Part shown: piece after piece, positions 21,979 through 34,056 of the stretch
Layout: each line of letters begins with the position of its first letter
Position numbering within the stretch: position 1 is the stretch's first letter
Notes under the pieces: generated by a model
What the model was told of the DNA's origin: nothing
Database searches by the model: none
Seen by the model: only the letters and a program-made list of their open reading frames with translations
Position numbers and translations under genes: made by a program
Assembly: GCF_965363235.1 (NCBI RefSeq)
Contig: NC_134841.1
Span: forward strand, 58,487,078 to 58,551,077
Direction of reading: 5' to 3'
DNA from: Mytilus galloprovincialis
Taxonomy: Eukaryota; Mollusca; Bivalvia; Mytilida; Mytilidae
Length of the DNA: 64,000 bases

Positions 21979-23650
21979 ACTACATCCGAATAAAATGTTG
22001 CAGGTGTTTTGATTTGTGTTTGTAAAACATTTCTGTGTCGCAGTAACACTACAATTCAATTTCCGAAATAGTTTCTATATTGTCCTAAATTAATATGTAC
22101 AGCACTAATTTCCTTTAAAAGGCAAAGCAAAGCTTACATGAATGCACCAATGGTTAATACCTCAATACGATTTTTGAACGCCTGGAGAATGAACTATATG
22201 TTATCGTAGTTGTTACTTGAAACAGTCGTAAAGTGGTTCTTGAGTACTCATTTGACAATCAGGCAAAAATCAAAATAGATATAGACAATGAGTTAAAATT
22301 GATATGATATGAAAAATGCTAGAAAATTAGATATGAAATGTTCATTTTTACTTTTCGAGAAAATAATATCAGCACTAATATTCTGTTGTTGGAAATAACT
22401 AATATTTATACTGAAAATTATATAAAAATACTGGAGCATGAAAAGTTACGCGAAAACTTAATAGGATTGTGTCAGTCTTCGGGATCACTTGATATCAACG
22501 TGAACATACTATCGATAAAATGTCCACGTAATTTTATTTCGGTTTATCATTACCGGCTTCACTCTTCATCATATTTCAGTAACATTGAAACCTCCACATA
22601 TTATGTCTTTTTTCAGTTTGTATAGATGAATCTTCCATATATTACATTTACTTTTTAATTCTCAAGATCAAACAGCAGTAATTGAAACTGGTAGGAGCTA
22701 GTCTGTTTGAACCTATACAACCTTGAATTGTCGGTAATCAATACATAATCTTAATAAAAAGTAATGAAAAAGTAAAACAAGTTAATCGTAATACCAAATC
22801 GATCGTTTCAAAATCAATTATTCATTGAAAGTTTAATAAGGAGAACTATTTAATATTCTCAGTACACCTAAATTGTACCTCACGGACGCATATTTTTTTA
22901 ATAATCTAATTAGAATTTGGTTGAAGTATTTTGATTTATTTATCTTAAACCGTTTTTTGCTTGTGTACATTTTTACGCTTTACGACATTGTCTATTTACC
23001 ATTAATCGTCATAAAGTAAATTAAATAAACAATCGACCTGAAGTTATTGTTTGCCGAAAACACTCTATATATAGTCAATTGATTAAAAACAAAGCCGATT
23101 AATATGTTACGAAGCCATTTTTTAAATGTCTAAAAATCTATCCAGTTAATGATCAAAATAAAAGCTTGCAAAGGGCCTAATGATTTTATGAAAATGTGTT
23201 CAAATGTCTACTGCAAAAAAAATAAATAGTCTAACATATATACATTTCTACATGCATGTTTACGTTTTAGTAATACATTAACAGTGACTATGACTACTTG
23301 TAATATGAAAATAATACTGGATGAAAAGTTCATTGCTAATGCTTAACTGGTCCAATTTTAATATCTCAAAACAAAACTTTCTGGAATGCAAGTATGCATT
23401 CGTGTCAAAGAAGTTATTTCCTGTTTTTTACTTGCATAGTTTGAACACGTTTTGAATTATTTTCAGAATGTATAACAGGTTTTTCAGTCGAAGTCGAAAT
23501 TACAATAAACTTTTTTAACTCTTTCTATTTAAATCTTGTTGGTACGATTGTTTTAGCTGCAGGTTTGTTTTATCAGTGATACACAAAATCGATTCCTGCG
23601 TGACTATATTAGCAGAAACAAAAAACAAGCAAAAAAGTATTTCCTAAATA
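21979..23650. other. AT-rich intergenic sequence
   Basis: No gene or recognised repeat. Short open frames here show no similarity to any family I know and no splice context. Confidence 0.4.
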
Positions 23651-23663
23651 AGAACAAGGTGCT

Positions 23664-26600
23664 TCAACCTTTCTGCAAATTAAAATCAGCAGCCAATCTA
23701 CTCGGTCCAGTAAGTCCACCTTGTATTTGTAACGGTGAAATAGTTACATCTCCTAAATCTGTTGGTTGTTTTAAACTGTCATTTAAAACCATTTCAAGTT
23801 CTCTCTGTCGTTCAATTTCAGGTTTTAGATGTAGACTACTAAACTCGCGACACAATTTCCCATTTGCGCTTCTTCTATTTCGAAAGTGTCCTTCTGCAGT
23901 GTTCGGTTTGATATAAGTTTGTGATCGTTTGCCCTTTGATTTGAAACTTTGAACTTTAAAGCCATTGGATAACCATAAAGAGGTTTCTTGTCTTTTAAGT
24001 GGATGTATGTTGACAAGATGCTGATGAAAAACGTTCATATGAACCTGATTACCGTCAGATAAGAGTGTGCCAGAATGACTTTTGAATCTAGTTTTGTTGT
24101 TGTAATGGGGAATCTTCCTGAAATAAAAATTATACAGATTTTATAAACTACAATTTTGATTCTAAATACATATTTCATTTTCCTAATCTACTTGAATTGG
24201 TTGACTAATCAATTATTTATCGTCATTTGTATATAGCAGACTAATTAGAGTTACAAAGCTAAGGGAACGACCGTTTAGCTTCAAGGTTTTATCCTGAAGA
24301 AATATTTTGATCCTCATAACTGCCCCCCTCCCGCTGTAAAGTTGACTGGTTGCACCCTATGAATTTAGTAGGCCAGGTGCACGTTTCCTGTACATAACAT
24401 TCACCAGTGGCGTTCGAATCAAACAGTTGGAAACGGTAAAAAACGGAATTGAAAGGCAAAATAAAACCAAAATTTTGTAAATTAAATAGGAACAGTCATC
24501 TATTGCCAATGATAGCTTTACTGTTTCCTTTTTAAGCCTTGCCATTTTGATAATAACAGACGCAGTTCATTAAAATAAACTTTTGTTTAGGTCAGTACAT
24601 TTTGGTGAATTAACTATCTAACAGTTGGAGCAGTTGCAAAGGGATTCTTTCATCAATTATACTTCTAGTGTAATAAACTGAATTTGCTTTGAAAAATGAA
24701 GAATTCTGTAGATAGAAAAGGGAAGGTTCGAAAAAACTAACCTTTTCTCTTTTGGTTCCTGGTCTTCAATTTGCGAATTCGTATTTTTAATGATAAAACT
24801 AACATTTCCATTTGGATCATTCGCACAGCTGTATGGTATTGATGGAGCAATTATTCCAGTAGGCTCCGTGCTGTGAGGTCGTCTACTTGTGTTCAGCAAT
24901 TTCAGGCGTATCCCAGACATCACAACACGTTGTCTATAAGAGCTATACGAATTTTCATACAGCGCTGGTAATTTCTTAGAATTACAGAATGGCGAAGCAG
25001 TGGAAAGTCTTGCTGGCTCCGGAGGAATAATTGTCAAATCATGGCCATTTGAAGCACAGTCGTGACTACTGGTAACTGACGCATCACCGTTGACATAATA
25101 TGGTGGGGACGTCTGACCTACCTCTTCAACACCTATACAAAATTATACTTTGGTACAGTAATTCAAAACAATAATATTGTAATATTAAAACGTAACATGA
25201 ATAAAACTCAAATCCTGTGTCTTAAAATGTGATTAGCGTGTTATCTAAATACAGATATCAACAAAAGATAATTAAAACTGATCAAATACACATTTAAATT
25301 GTTTGTCTTTGTATACAAGGTCTGTTTGAATACGGTATTTTATCAAGCTTTGTAAGCTGTTTGTTTTACCAATATTATTTGCATATCTATTTGTGAACAA
25401 TTTGTTATGTCTTTTTTATGTGCATTCTGACTGCTGATTTTTTTTGTATGAGTGCTTAGCTACATCGTGTAAATATTATAAAGTGGTAAATATTTCAAGT
25501 CTGTTCAAGGCTCAATATGGGGTAAGATTGGTACATTTTTAAAAGTTACTACAACTCTTACATTTTGATAAGGTTCTCGCTGCTTACTAAAGCTTAATAC
25601 TGTTCGTGAAGCAAGTGTCTTCGAGGAAAAAAAACAAATTAAGGGATATCAACAAATGAAGTTCTATGGTTAATTGTATAATAGAAAAAGAGTATAAATA
25701 AAAAGTAAAATCACAAAAATACTGAACTTAGAGGAAGATCAATTGGGAAAGTCCATAATCACATGGCAAAATCAAATAACAAAACGCATCAAAAACGAAT
25801 GGACAAAAACTGTCATATTCCTGACTTGGTACAGGCATTTTCAAATGTAGAAAATGGTGCATTAAACCTGGTTCTATAGCGCTAACCCTCTCACTTTAAT
25901 GACAGTCTCATCAATTTCCGATATTTTTACATTGAAATTACACCTTCCAAGGAAAATTCAAAAAGGGAGGAGTCCACAAAAAGACTGATAAAATCAAACG
26001 TATACGTAAGACTGTCTAAAAGTTCAATACTGATCATGAACAACACATCAGTCTTAGAGGACCACTGGGGAAAATTAAACATCAACAAGTACAAACGGGA
26101 ACATGTAACAAACAATAACCATTATTTGAAAATGCATCAAATCTTATTAGAGTTTCGTTCGGCAAAGCAACCACACATACTATCAGAAAGTAATCTGAAA
26201 GGGTCGGTTGGAGATACAAGGTGGCTCGAAATAGCCTAGCTGTAATTTTAATTTAAAGCGTACTTTTATACTAGTATTAGGTATCTTCGAGATGGAAAAA
26301 AACATGGGAAATAAACAAATGAAGTTCATTGGTTAATTGTATAAAAGAAAAAAAGTATAAACAATATTACATCTTTTCAAGGAAAATTCAAATTCCAAGG
26401 AAAATTCAAAAAGGGAGGAGGCCATAAAGAAACTGATACAATCAACCGTAAGACTGTTTCAACCAACGGAAAAAAGGGAAAATCTATAGTAAAGTTTTAT
26501 TGGTTCTATTTGCACTGTTTATTGTATACTATTTTCCCATTAATAAAATAACCTGATACTGCTTGATTTTTTAAGGAATCTTCTGCGCATACATTTGAAA

Positions 26601-29600
26601 AGTTTCAAGGCAACAAGAAAGAGGCTGTCTGTTCCATACGATTGAACTCGGTCTTCTTAAAACAAATTATAGGCAAATGTGAATAGGATTCAAAACTCAG
26701 TCTCCTACAACTTCGAAATGGATTGACGAAGTAGGTTTTTACTGAACAATAAACAAAAGCATACAGTCTTCGAGAACAATCAACGTAATTTGCAAAATCA
26801 TCTCCCTATTAGTTCCAAAAGAATATATTAAATAAGTTTGTTTCACCAACAACCATAATGTCATATAAATTTTAAAGTATTGTATGATGATTTTTAATTC
26901 AAATATTATTTACAGACTATTTAACAATCTCCAATACAAAAAAAAAAAGATCAACTCAAGAACACAATTACATTTTTTTACCAGTTGTAGATTACTAAAT
27001 ATATATTTTGTAGAGAAGTACTCGATATATGGTACAGTTATTTAACAAATCTTATAATTCTATAATTGTGAACAAACTTGGCAAGTAGTAACAACGATTT
27101 CATTCGGTACCTTAAAAGTAACCACACATACCAATATGCATGGTCTATATGCAATTTTGTGCTTATTGTTACATATCTAAAATTGAGAATGGAAATGGGG
27201 AATGGGGAATGTGCCAAAGAGACAACAACCCGACCATAGAAAAAAACAACAGCAGAAGGTCACCAACAGGTCTTTAATGTAGCGAGAAATTCCCGCACCT
27301 GGAGGCGTCCTTCAACTGGCCCCTAAACAAATATATACTAGTTCAGTGATAATGAACGCCATACTAATTTCCAAATTGTACACAAGAAACTAAAATTAAA
27401 ATAATACAAGACTAACAAAGGCCAGAGGCTCCTGACTTGGGACAGGCGCAAAAATGCGGCGGGGTTAAACATGTTTGTGAGATCTCAACCCTCCCCCTAT
27501 ACCTCTAGCCAATGTAGAAAAGTAAACGCATAACAATACGCACATTAAAATTCAGTTCAAGAGAAGTCCGAGTCTGATGTCAGAAGATGTAACCAAAGAA
27601 AATAAACAAAATGACAATAATACATAAATAACAACAGACTACTAGCAGTTAACTGACATGCCAGCTCCAGACTTCAATTAAACTGACTGAAAGATTATGA
27701 TTTCATCATATGAACATCAGGCACAATCCTTCCCGTTAGGGGTTTAGTATCATACCATCATAACATATATGAGAAGAACATAACCCGTGTCATGCCAACA
27801 ACTGGTTTTTGAATAAATGTGTTTAGTTTATTTAGTGATTAAGTTTATAACACAATGTTGGCTGTTGTATTTTTGACATTTTTACCTATTATGTCTGTTT
27901 GTTTTGTTCACGCATCGTTGTCAATTTAATGGAATTTGATGCGACTGTCATACAAGTGAGAGGTTTAGCTAGCTATAAAACCAGGTTCAATCCGCCATTT
28001 TCCACGTAAGATTTTGTCATTTGATTAGGGACTTTCTTTTTTGAATTTTCCTTGCAGTTCAGTATTTTTGTGATTTTAATTTATACTATCAGAACGCAAT
28101 CTAAAAAGGTCTGTTGGAGATACAAGGTGACTAGAAATAGCTCAACTGTAATTCAAATTTAAAGCGTACGTTTGAATAAGGTATCTTCGAAAAAAAATAC
28201 CTAGGGAAATCAACAAATGAGGTTCTTTGGTAAATTGTATGATAGAAAAAAAGTATAAACAACAATACACCTTTCCAAGGAATGTATCCTATTTTCTCAT
28301 TAATAATAATAATAAAAAAAAAACCTCTTGCTTTTGATTGATTTTTTTAAAGAATCCTGTGTGCATACATTATAAAAGTTTCCATAGCAACAAGAAAGAG
28401 GTTGTCTATTTCATATTATTTAACTCAGTCTTCTTCAAACAAGTTATAGGCAAATGTGAATCGGATTCAAAACTCAGCCCCCTACAACATAATTTACAAA
28501 ATCAACTTAGTCCTAATTTGTTCCAGAATAAAAAAGAGTAAATAAGTTGGTGTTCACCACCAAGCAAAATGTCAGGTACCAGATACAAATAGCTTTCTAA
28601 GGAAGCACCGGATAAGAGAAAAATCATTGGAATTATTTTCCTACAAACATTTTTTAGCAGTTTCATCTATGGTCAAACGAAAATAAAATATGGCCGAGTT
28701 ATTACCACACTAATGGAAGGTAGAATAGTATGTCACGATTGTTGGTTAAATGTTCAATTCATTTACCCAAACAAAATCGTTCTCTCAATACAAAGAAAAC
28801 AAAGTTTGAAAATAGTGATCATTATGTATAGCATGATAATTATCAATTAAAATGATCTGCAAACCATTTAACGATCTCCAATACAAAAAAAAAAAAGATC
28901 AACCCAAGATCATAATAACATTTTTACAAAATTTTGTAGAGCAGTACTCGATATATGGTCCATATATAATGGTACAGTTATTTAACAAACCTTATTATTT
29001 CATAATTGTGAACACATTTAGCAAGTATTATCAACGATGTGTTTAAACAATTGCATAATAATGTTTGTCGATTTAATAATTGTGGCATATGTTCCAGCAG
29101 TTGATATGCTAGAAAACAAATGTTCTGGAATAAAATTAAGAAAGGAAACGGGGAATGTGGAAACTTATTTTGGACTTTTGGGAACACCACAAACCTAGAG
29201 GCTGTATGCGCTATGCTTATTGTTGTAAATCTTGGTCAAGGGGCTGATTCTTTCAATCAGTAATGCTTCTTTTAATGCCCCTTTCATCAATGTTTTGTAT
29301 GCACTCTTGTGATACATTAATATAATAATCTGTGTTTCTATGAAGCTTAAAAATATGTGGTTTTTATTTGTCCTGATAGGATGAATACCAAGATTGAATA
29401 GCTGGGTAAAATGGCGTTCCGACTATATGTAATCAAGACGGAATATTTCGCTCTTAAATATTTTATATTTTCTGCACAGTCCAAATAGTCGGGTATTTAT
29501 TGTCACATCAATTGGTTGGTATAAAAGGCAGCTTTTGACCTATAACTTTATCAATGATCTGTCCTCCTGTAACTCATAGATCTGATTTTGAAAGCATATG

Positions 29601-31328
29601 ATGAATGATGTATGCATTACATGAGATGCGTGTCCACCTTCATGTATACGATATGAAACACGACGGATGTCACTAATGGAGTGGGTACGGCTTACTCTTC
29701 TGTTGAGCACATGAATTCATCCTCAGTTTTTGTTGGGGTTCGTTTTACTCTGTCTAGCGTTCTGTATTGTTTTTTTTTTTTTTTTACTGTTGTTTGATTT
29801 TCACATTTTATGTTTTCTTTATGATACACTGTTCATGAACCTGGTCTAACTGTCTTGAAAGTGAATACAATGTTGTTTTCATATGTTTTTGTAAGCGTAG
29901 CTTAATTGCTGTAATTTAAATAGTTAGCAATCATGATGCATTTGAGTAACTATATGCTTTCATGATTTTAATGATTGTTTTTAACATTTTTTTTTTATAG
30001 AAAAATGCATGCTCCAAAAAGCGTATATCAACATACTGTAACGCGAAAATGAATAATTTTTAGCATTTCTCGATTTAGATAAAATTGAGACAACATTCCT
30101 CTTTTACATTGAGGAATATCAGAATTAGAGGAAAGAACATAACAATATGTCGCGAGCATTTTTTTTCTAGAAAAAATGCAAAGTTTTAGTTATCTAAATA
30201 ATATGCTGTACATACATAATGATTGTGCTGTAAGCCCTGCTTGTTCACTTAGATCTTTGATAGCAGGATGATAAATTTCTCTGGACGATTTCGACCGTCT
30301 TGACTGCGGCCGAGGGGATGTCATCCTTCCATCAAGATTTTGCCACAGCATATTGTCATGGCAACAGAAATATTCACTGCATCTAAAAAAGGGAAAGCGT
30401 AAGGCATTAATTTAATAAGGTACTTTGTATTGAATAAAACCATAAACTTACAACTTATCCAGGCTTTATATAAAATAAATGTAATATACAACATCGAGAA
30501 AACGTTTTGTTTGGCTTTCTGTTTCTAATTTTTTAATCATCGATTATGTTTTTTTTTGTTTCATGTCTGTGAATTTAGAAAACAAACTTAAGATTAGTAA
30601 AAAATACTTCTAAGTCGTCATTTTCGGATTATGTTTGATACTGAGCAAAAAAAATGGATATTTTCCTATTTGTGCTATCTTGTATTTGTTGGATTTATAT
30701 CCCCCAAATGTTTCAGATAAATAAATGAATATGTAAGAGCATTAAGGGTATTAAGTTAACGCAATAGATCGCTATGATTCTAGTATTTACTAGATTTTTG
30801 AGAATTATTTTGTAATGTTAATGAAAACCTTAATGATAAACAAAATAAGGGATAGTATAATAATATTCACGTTTAATACTTGATTGCAAACAAAAATTTA
30901 AATATGCAAGCTTTCGTGAAAATCATTCACTAACATGAACATTTGCGTATATTTAATTTCTTGTGATACAGTAAATTTTAGAAAAAAAAAATGAAGGAGT
31001 TTTAGAAGAGGCCGTAGCTGCGAAATGAATTCTTATGAAATCATGGTATCCTACATCTTTACATTTGATTCAAAGAAGTTTTATTATTGTACTAGTAGTT
31101 TATTCCATTAGAGATAAAAATTAAAAAAAAATCTATTTTTTTCTTCGTTTGTAATCATCATTCTACTACTATCCAGGATCCTCCTATAAAAATCTCGATA
31201 TTTCTATTTCTACTTGTAGATATCGGAATTCCGATTCGTACTAGGAGGATTCTGGATACTACTGAACTCAAACATATATATAAATAATTGATTAATTTAT
31301 AATACTAAGTAAATACATAAAAAAAAAA

Positions 31329-31410
<82 letters not shown>

Positions 31411-34056
31411 TACAGAGGGTAAAATATATCCTTTGAAATGACTAGTTTAAACTAAAAACTGAACTATAATACACAGAAATATTCGGGAGTAATTGTCCCA
31501 AGGATTATTAAAATCTAAACAAAACATGTAATCGACAGACGTCAACTTTTTTACAATGATTTCTCCGCCATTTCATTGATTTCTAGTGATAAACTAAGTC
31601 ACATTCACCCTGTGATTTTCATTTGTAAAACTTTAATTTCAGCAATTTGCCTTCCTCAAGATCACATATGTAAACAATATTTAAAACGATTTTAAATTTT
31701 GGGTGAAATTAACATTTTATTATTGTGTCAAGCAAAGGTTTTTAAAGCCGTTTTAAATTACCCCTAAACAATACGTATCTATTCGTTATCGGTGTAAAGT
31801 GTACCATTCAAGCCTTGCCCCTAAGACCTATCTATTGACAACCGCGTAAATAGATATCGATATAAAAATTAAATACATAAGAAAACAGTAAAACATTTGT
31901 TGAGTCACTGTTATGTCTTAAATGAATGCATTCAGCTTGATTAATTGACTATTGAAAAACTAGTGTTTATATTTAAAATTATTTGTTGCATAATTTGACA
32001 AGCAAGTTTTTTTTAGATGAACCTATCACCAGTATTATTTGTACTTTTACTTTTGATATTTCAACGTTTTCCCCTCATTTCTCAATAAATCTGGTAGTTA
32101 ACGTAAAATGAACTAGTGTAACCCCGAACAGAACGTTTTGTTCTGTATCAACTTTTATTTGAAAGTTGAAAATGCAACGAAAGCAAAGATATTGAGAAAG
32201 GCCGGCAAAAAAATTGACCAACAAAACGTTATAACTGCTCGTCGAAAATGCTAGGTCGTTCAGCCTATTTTATTTTACACAGTTTGTTCCTATTCTTTGT
32301 TAACAGAATATTCGAAACAATCTATGAAACTCCTCATTATATGATTTCAATATAAACCTCTTGTTTGAGATTTACCCAATTGCTAATATAAAGCAAATTA
32401 TGCACAAAAGGTCGTCCGTATTATTGACTCTAGTAAGAGTCTAAGACGTAATAGGTTCTTTCTGGTCAGTATGTAAAAAAAGTTTACCGTTAAATACTAG
32501 GTTGTTTGAAAGACTGTTGCACAATAAAATAACTATTTAAACGGAAATGTCAGAACTCATATATTATAGACCTTTTTGTAAAAAGTACTGTATATATTTA
32601 GCTGTTTCTCAAAGGTCAATTTTGTTCTCTCATATTAAACAATATAATTTTCAAAAATTGAGTTATGATATATATTGCTTTAATGAGAGTCGTGCTTTTT
32701 AATTTTAAAAGACGATCAACAAAGTCTACTGTAGAGTGTAAAACAAACACTAGTCTTACTTTTAAGTCTGAAGAGATTTATAGGAAAATGTATTGAAAGC
32801 AATTTAGAATTTTATACTTTTAAACGAGCCATTTAAGTGCTATCAAATAAAGCAATGTCGCTTGTATCCATTATAACATTGAATTGAGGCATGGTAACAC
32901 GACAATTTTCAATCTGTTTGTCTTTAATGCTTTCTTATCTATAAATCAGTTGGCGTAATGTGGTATGATGTCCCTCGTTTTTTTTTTTTATCATTTTAAT
33001 ACATTTTGACAAGTATAGTAGCTTTTGTTGTTGTTGTATTGTCAACGGAACACATACTAGTAACATGGGACGGAACACATACTAGTAACATGGAACCGTG
33101 AGAACACATACTAGTAACATGGGACGGAACACATACTAGTAACATGAGATGAAACACATACTATAGTAACATGGGACGGAACACATACTAGTAACATGGG
33201 ACTCTAATCTACATTTACTGTCAAAAGTCCTAATGTTTGTTAAAATCATAACAAGTTCTGCCACATATGCTTAATAGAAAAAAAAAACAGACGGAATAAA
33301 TGCATAATTTTTAAATGGAATTCAAAGTGTTCCTTTCCTTGTGTTGAATACTTTTTGTTGTATTCCATAAATACAAGAGTACAAGATTTGCATTAACAGA
33401 CTTTCCAAGTATAACTACTGGTATATATATATATGCAAGCAGTGAGGTTAAACACAAATAATACAACTTCAGTTGTAGAAAATATTACATTTATCAATGT
33501 TTTTCTATTACATATCTCTAAATATAGCTAAGCACGAGTTAACATACCAAAAGCAACCTCTAGATTGAACTGCTTCTATCATCAATATTATGTATGTACA
33601 CTTTCTACTTTTCATGCCAACCGCTAAAAGAATTGATCAATTCAAGTTACCCTTTGTATTATCATGGAAGGTCTTTTTTAGCAAGTGTTAACTGTTTGCT
33701 GACTGACGGAAAAGAGTTATTATTTTTTTTAAGACAGAGATGAAAGTCTTTAATTGAAATTGAAATACAGTTAATATTTTTTATCTCTTATTAGCTAAAC
33801 ATGGACTCGAAAAATTTGAGTTGACAAGCAGTATACATATTGCTTTAAGATCTTCAAAATCACCAAGAAGAAATCAAACGTACTATATGTCTTATAGTTG
33901 TTTATGTCGTTGCTCTATTGACATTTGTATGAGTACGTCAGAAATGTGTTCAAAAGATAAAATATCAACTTACAGCATACATTTGTCCCCAAATCCCGTG
34001 TAATTCTTTTCTCGTGAGCCACGTGCACTTGTACTTCCATAGTTTGGATACTTCAT
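23664..34056 (-). CDS. Four-exon gene for an unrecognised 364-residue protein
   Basis: I do not recognise the family. Exons on the minus strand: 33974-34056 (83 nt, start), 30216-30382 (167), 24742-25132 (391), 23664-24117 (454, stop). All junctions are GT/AG with good donors (GTAAGT, GTATGT, GTTAGT) and phases 2, 1, 2 that keep one frame; the total is 1095 nt. The protein starts MKYPNYGSTSARGSREKN, then a Cys-rich patch C26, C29, C34, C35, H36 (KCMLCSEYFCCH), a basic Ser/Arg stretch (SPRPQSRRSKSSRE), a long polar region, and a basic C-terminal third (HPLKRQETSLWLSNGFKVQS, SKGKRSQTYIKPNTAEGHF) ending FNLQKG. No signal peptide or membrane segment. The CxxC...CCH patch could bind metal (inference). 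Introns are filled with dispersed repeats. The start at 34056 is the first in-frame Met of exon 1; a further 5' exon cannot be excluded. Confidence 0.75.
25689..25920. repeat. Dispersed repeat fragment inside intron 2 of the 364-residue gene
   Basis: CATATTCCTGACTTGGTACAG, AACCTGGTTCTATAGC and CTCTCACTTTAATGACAGTC relate it to 19.43-19.55 kb and, in opposite orientation, to 27.93-28.09 kb (GACTGTCATACAAGTGAGAG, AAACCAGGTTCAATCC). Non-coding. Confidence 0.55.
26177..27110. repeat. Intronic segmental duplication, copy 1
   Basis: Four separated blocks (ACTATCAGAA...GGTATCTTCGA; CAACAAGAAAGAGG...ATTCAAAACTCAG; ATCTCCAATACAAAAAAAA; GTACTCGATATATGGT...ATAATTGTGAACA) recur in the same order at 28083-29040, about 1.9 kb downstream. 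Both copies lie in intron 2 of the 364-residue gene. Confidence 0.75.
27178..27520. repeat. Dispersed repeat, GAGAATGGAAATGGGGAATG family, uninterrupted copy
   Basis: Shows the family without the insertion seen at 3040-3195: AAATTCCCGCACCTGGAGGCG reads straight through. Ends with CCAGAGGCTCCTGACTTGGG and a GC-rich AAAATGCGGCGGGG word that also occurs, altered, near 36480. Confidence 0.7.
28083..29040. repeat. Intronic segmental duplication, copy 2
   Basis: Partner of 26177-27110 with indels between matching blocks. The region between the copies holds the dispersed repeat at 27178-27520, so the duplication or a later insertion separated them. Confidence 0.75.
29050..30215. other. Intron 2 of the 364-residue gene, unremarkable
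   Basis: AT-rich intronic sequence with a T-run near 29770. No coding or repeat recognised beyond those listed. Confidence 0.4.
31161..31256. repeat. Fold-back of about 95 bases
   Basis: CTACTACTATCCAGGATCCT and AGGATTCTGGATACTACT are inverted copies separated by a partly palindromic centre (ATATTTCTATTTCTACTTG, GATATCGGAATTCCGAT). A compact hairpin in intron 1 of the 364-residue gene. Confidence 0.65.
31329..31407. repeat. (ATT)n microsatellite, about 26 units
   Basis: Uninterrupted trinucleotide run after a short A-tract. Confidence 0.95.
33046..33202. repeat. Minisatellite, 24-27-base unit, six copies
   Basis: Unit ACACATACTAGTAACATGG plus a variable GACGGA spacer, repeated six times in intron 1 of the 364-residue gene. 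One unit carries an extra TA in ACTATAGTAACATG, another an inserted spacer (AACCGTGAG). Confidence 0.85.

Noticed and set aside
22338..22625. 95-codon plus-strand frame
   Set aside because: Composition follows the local AT content, with no homology or splice signals noted.
31329..31407. Possible CRISPR-like or other repeat array
   Set aside because: A plain ATT microsatellite; no spacers. The same applies to the 33-kb minisatellite, whose spacers are too short and degenerate.
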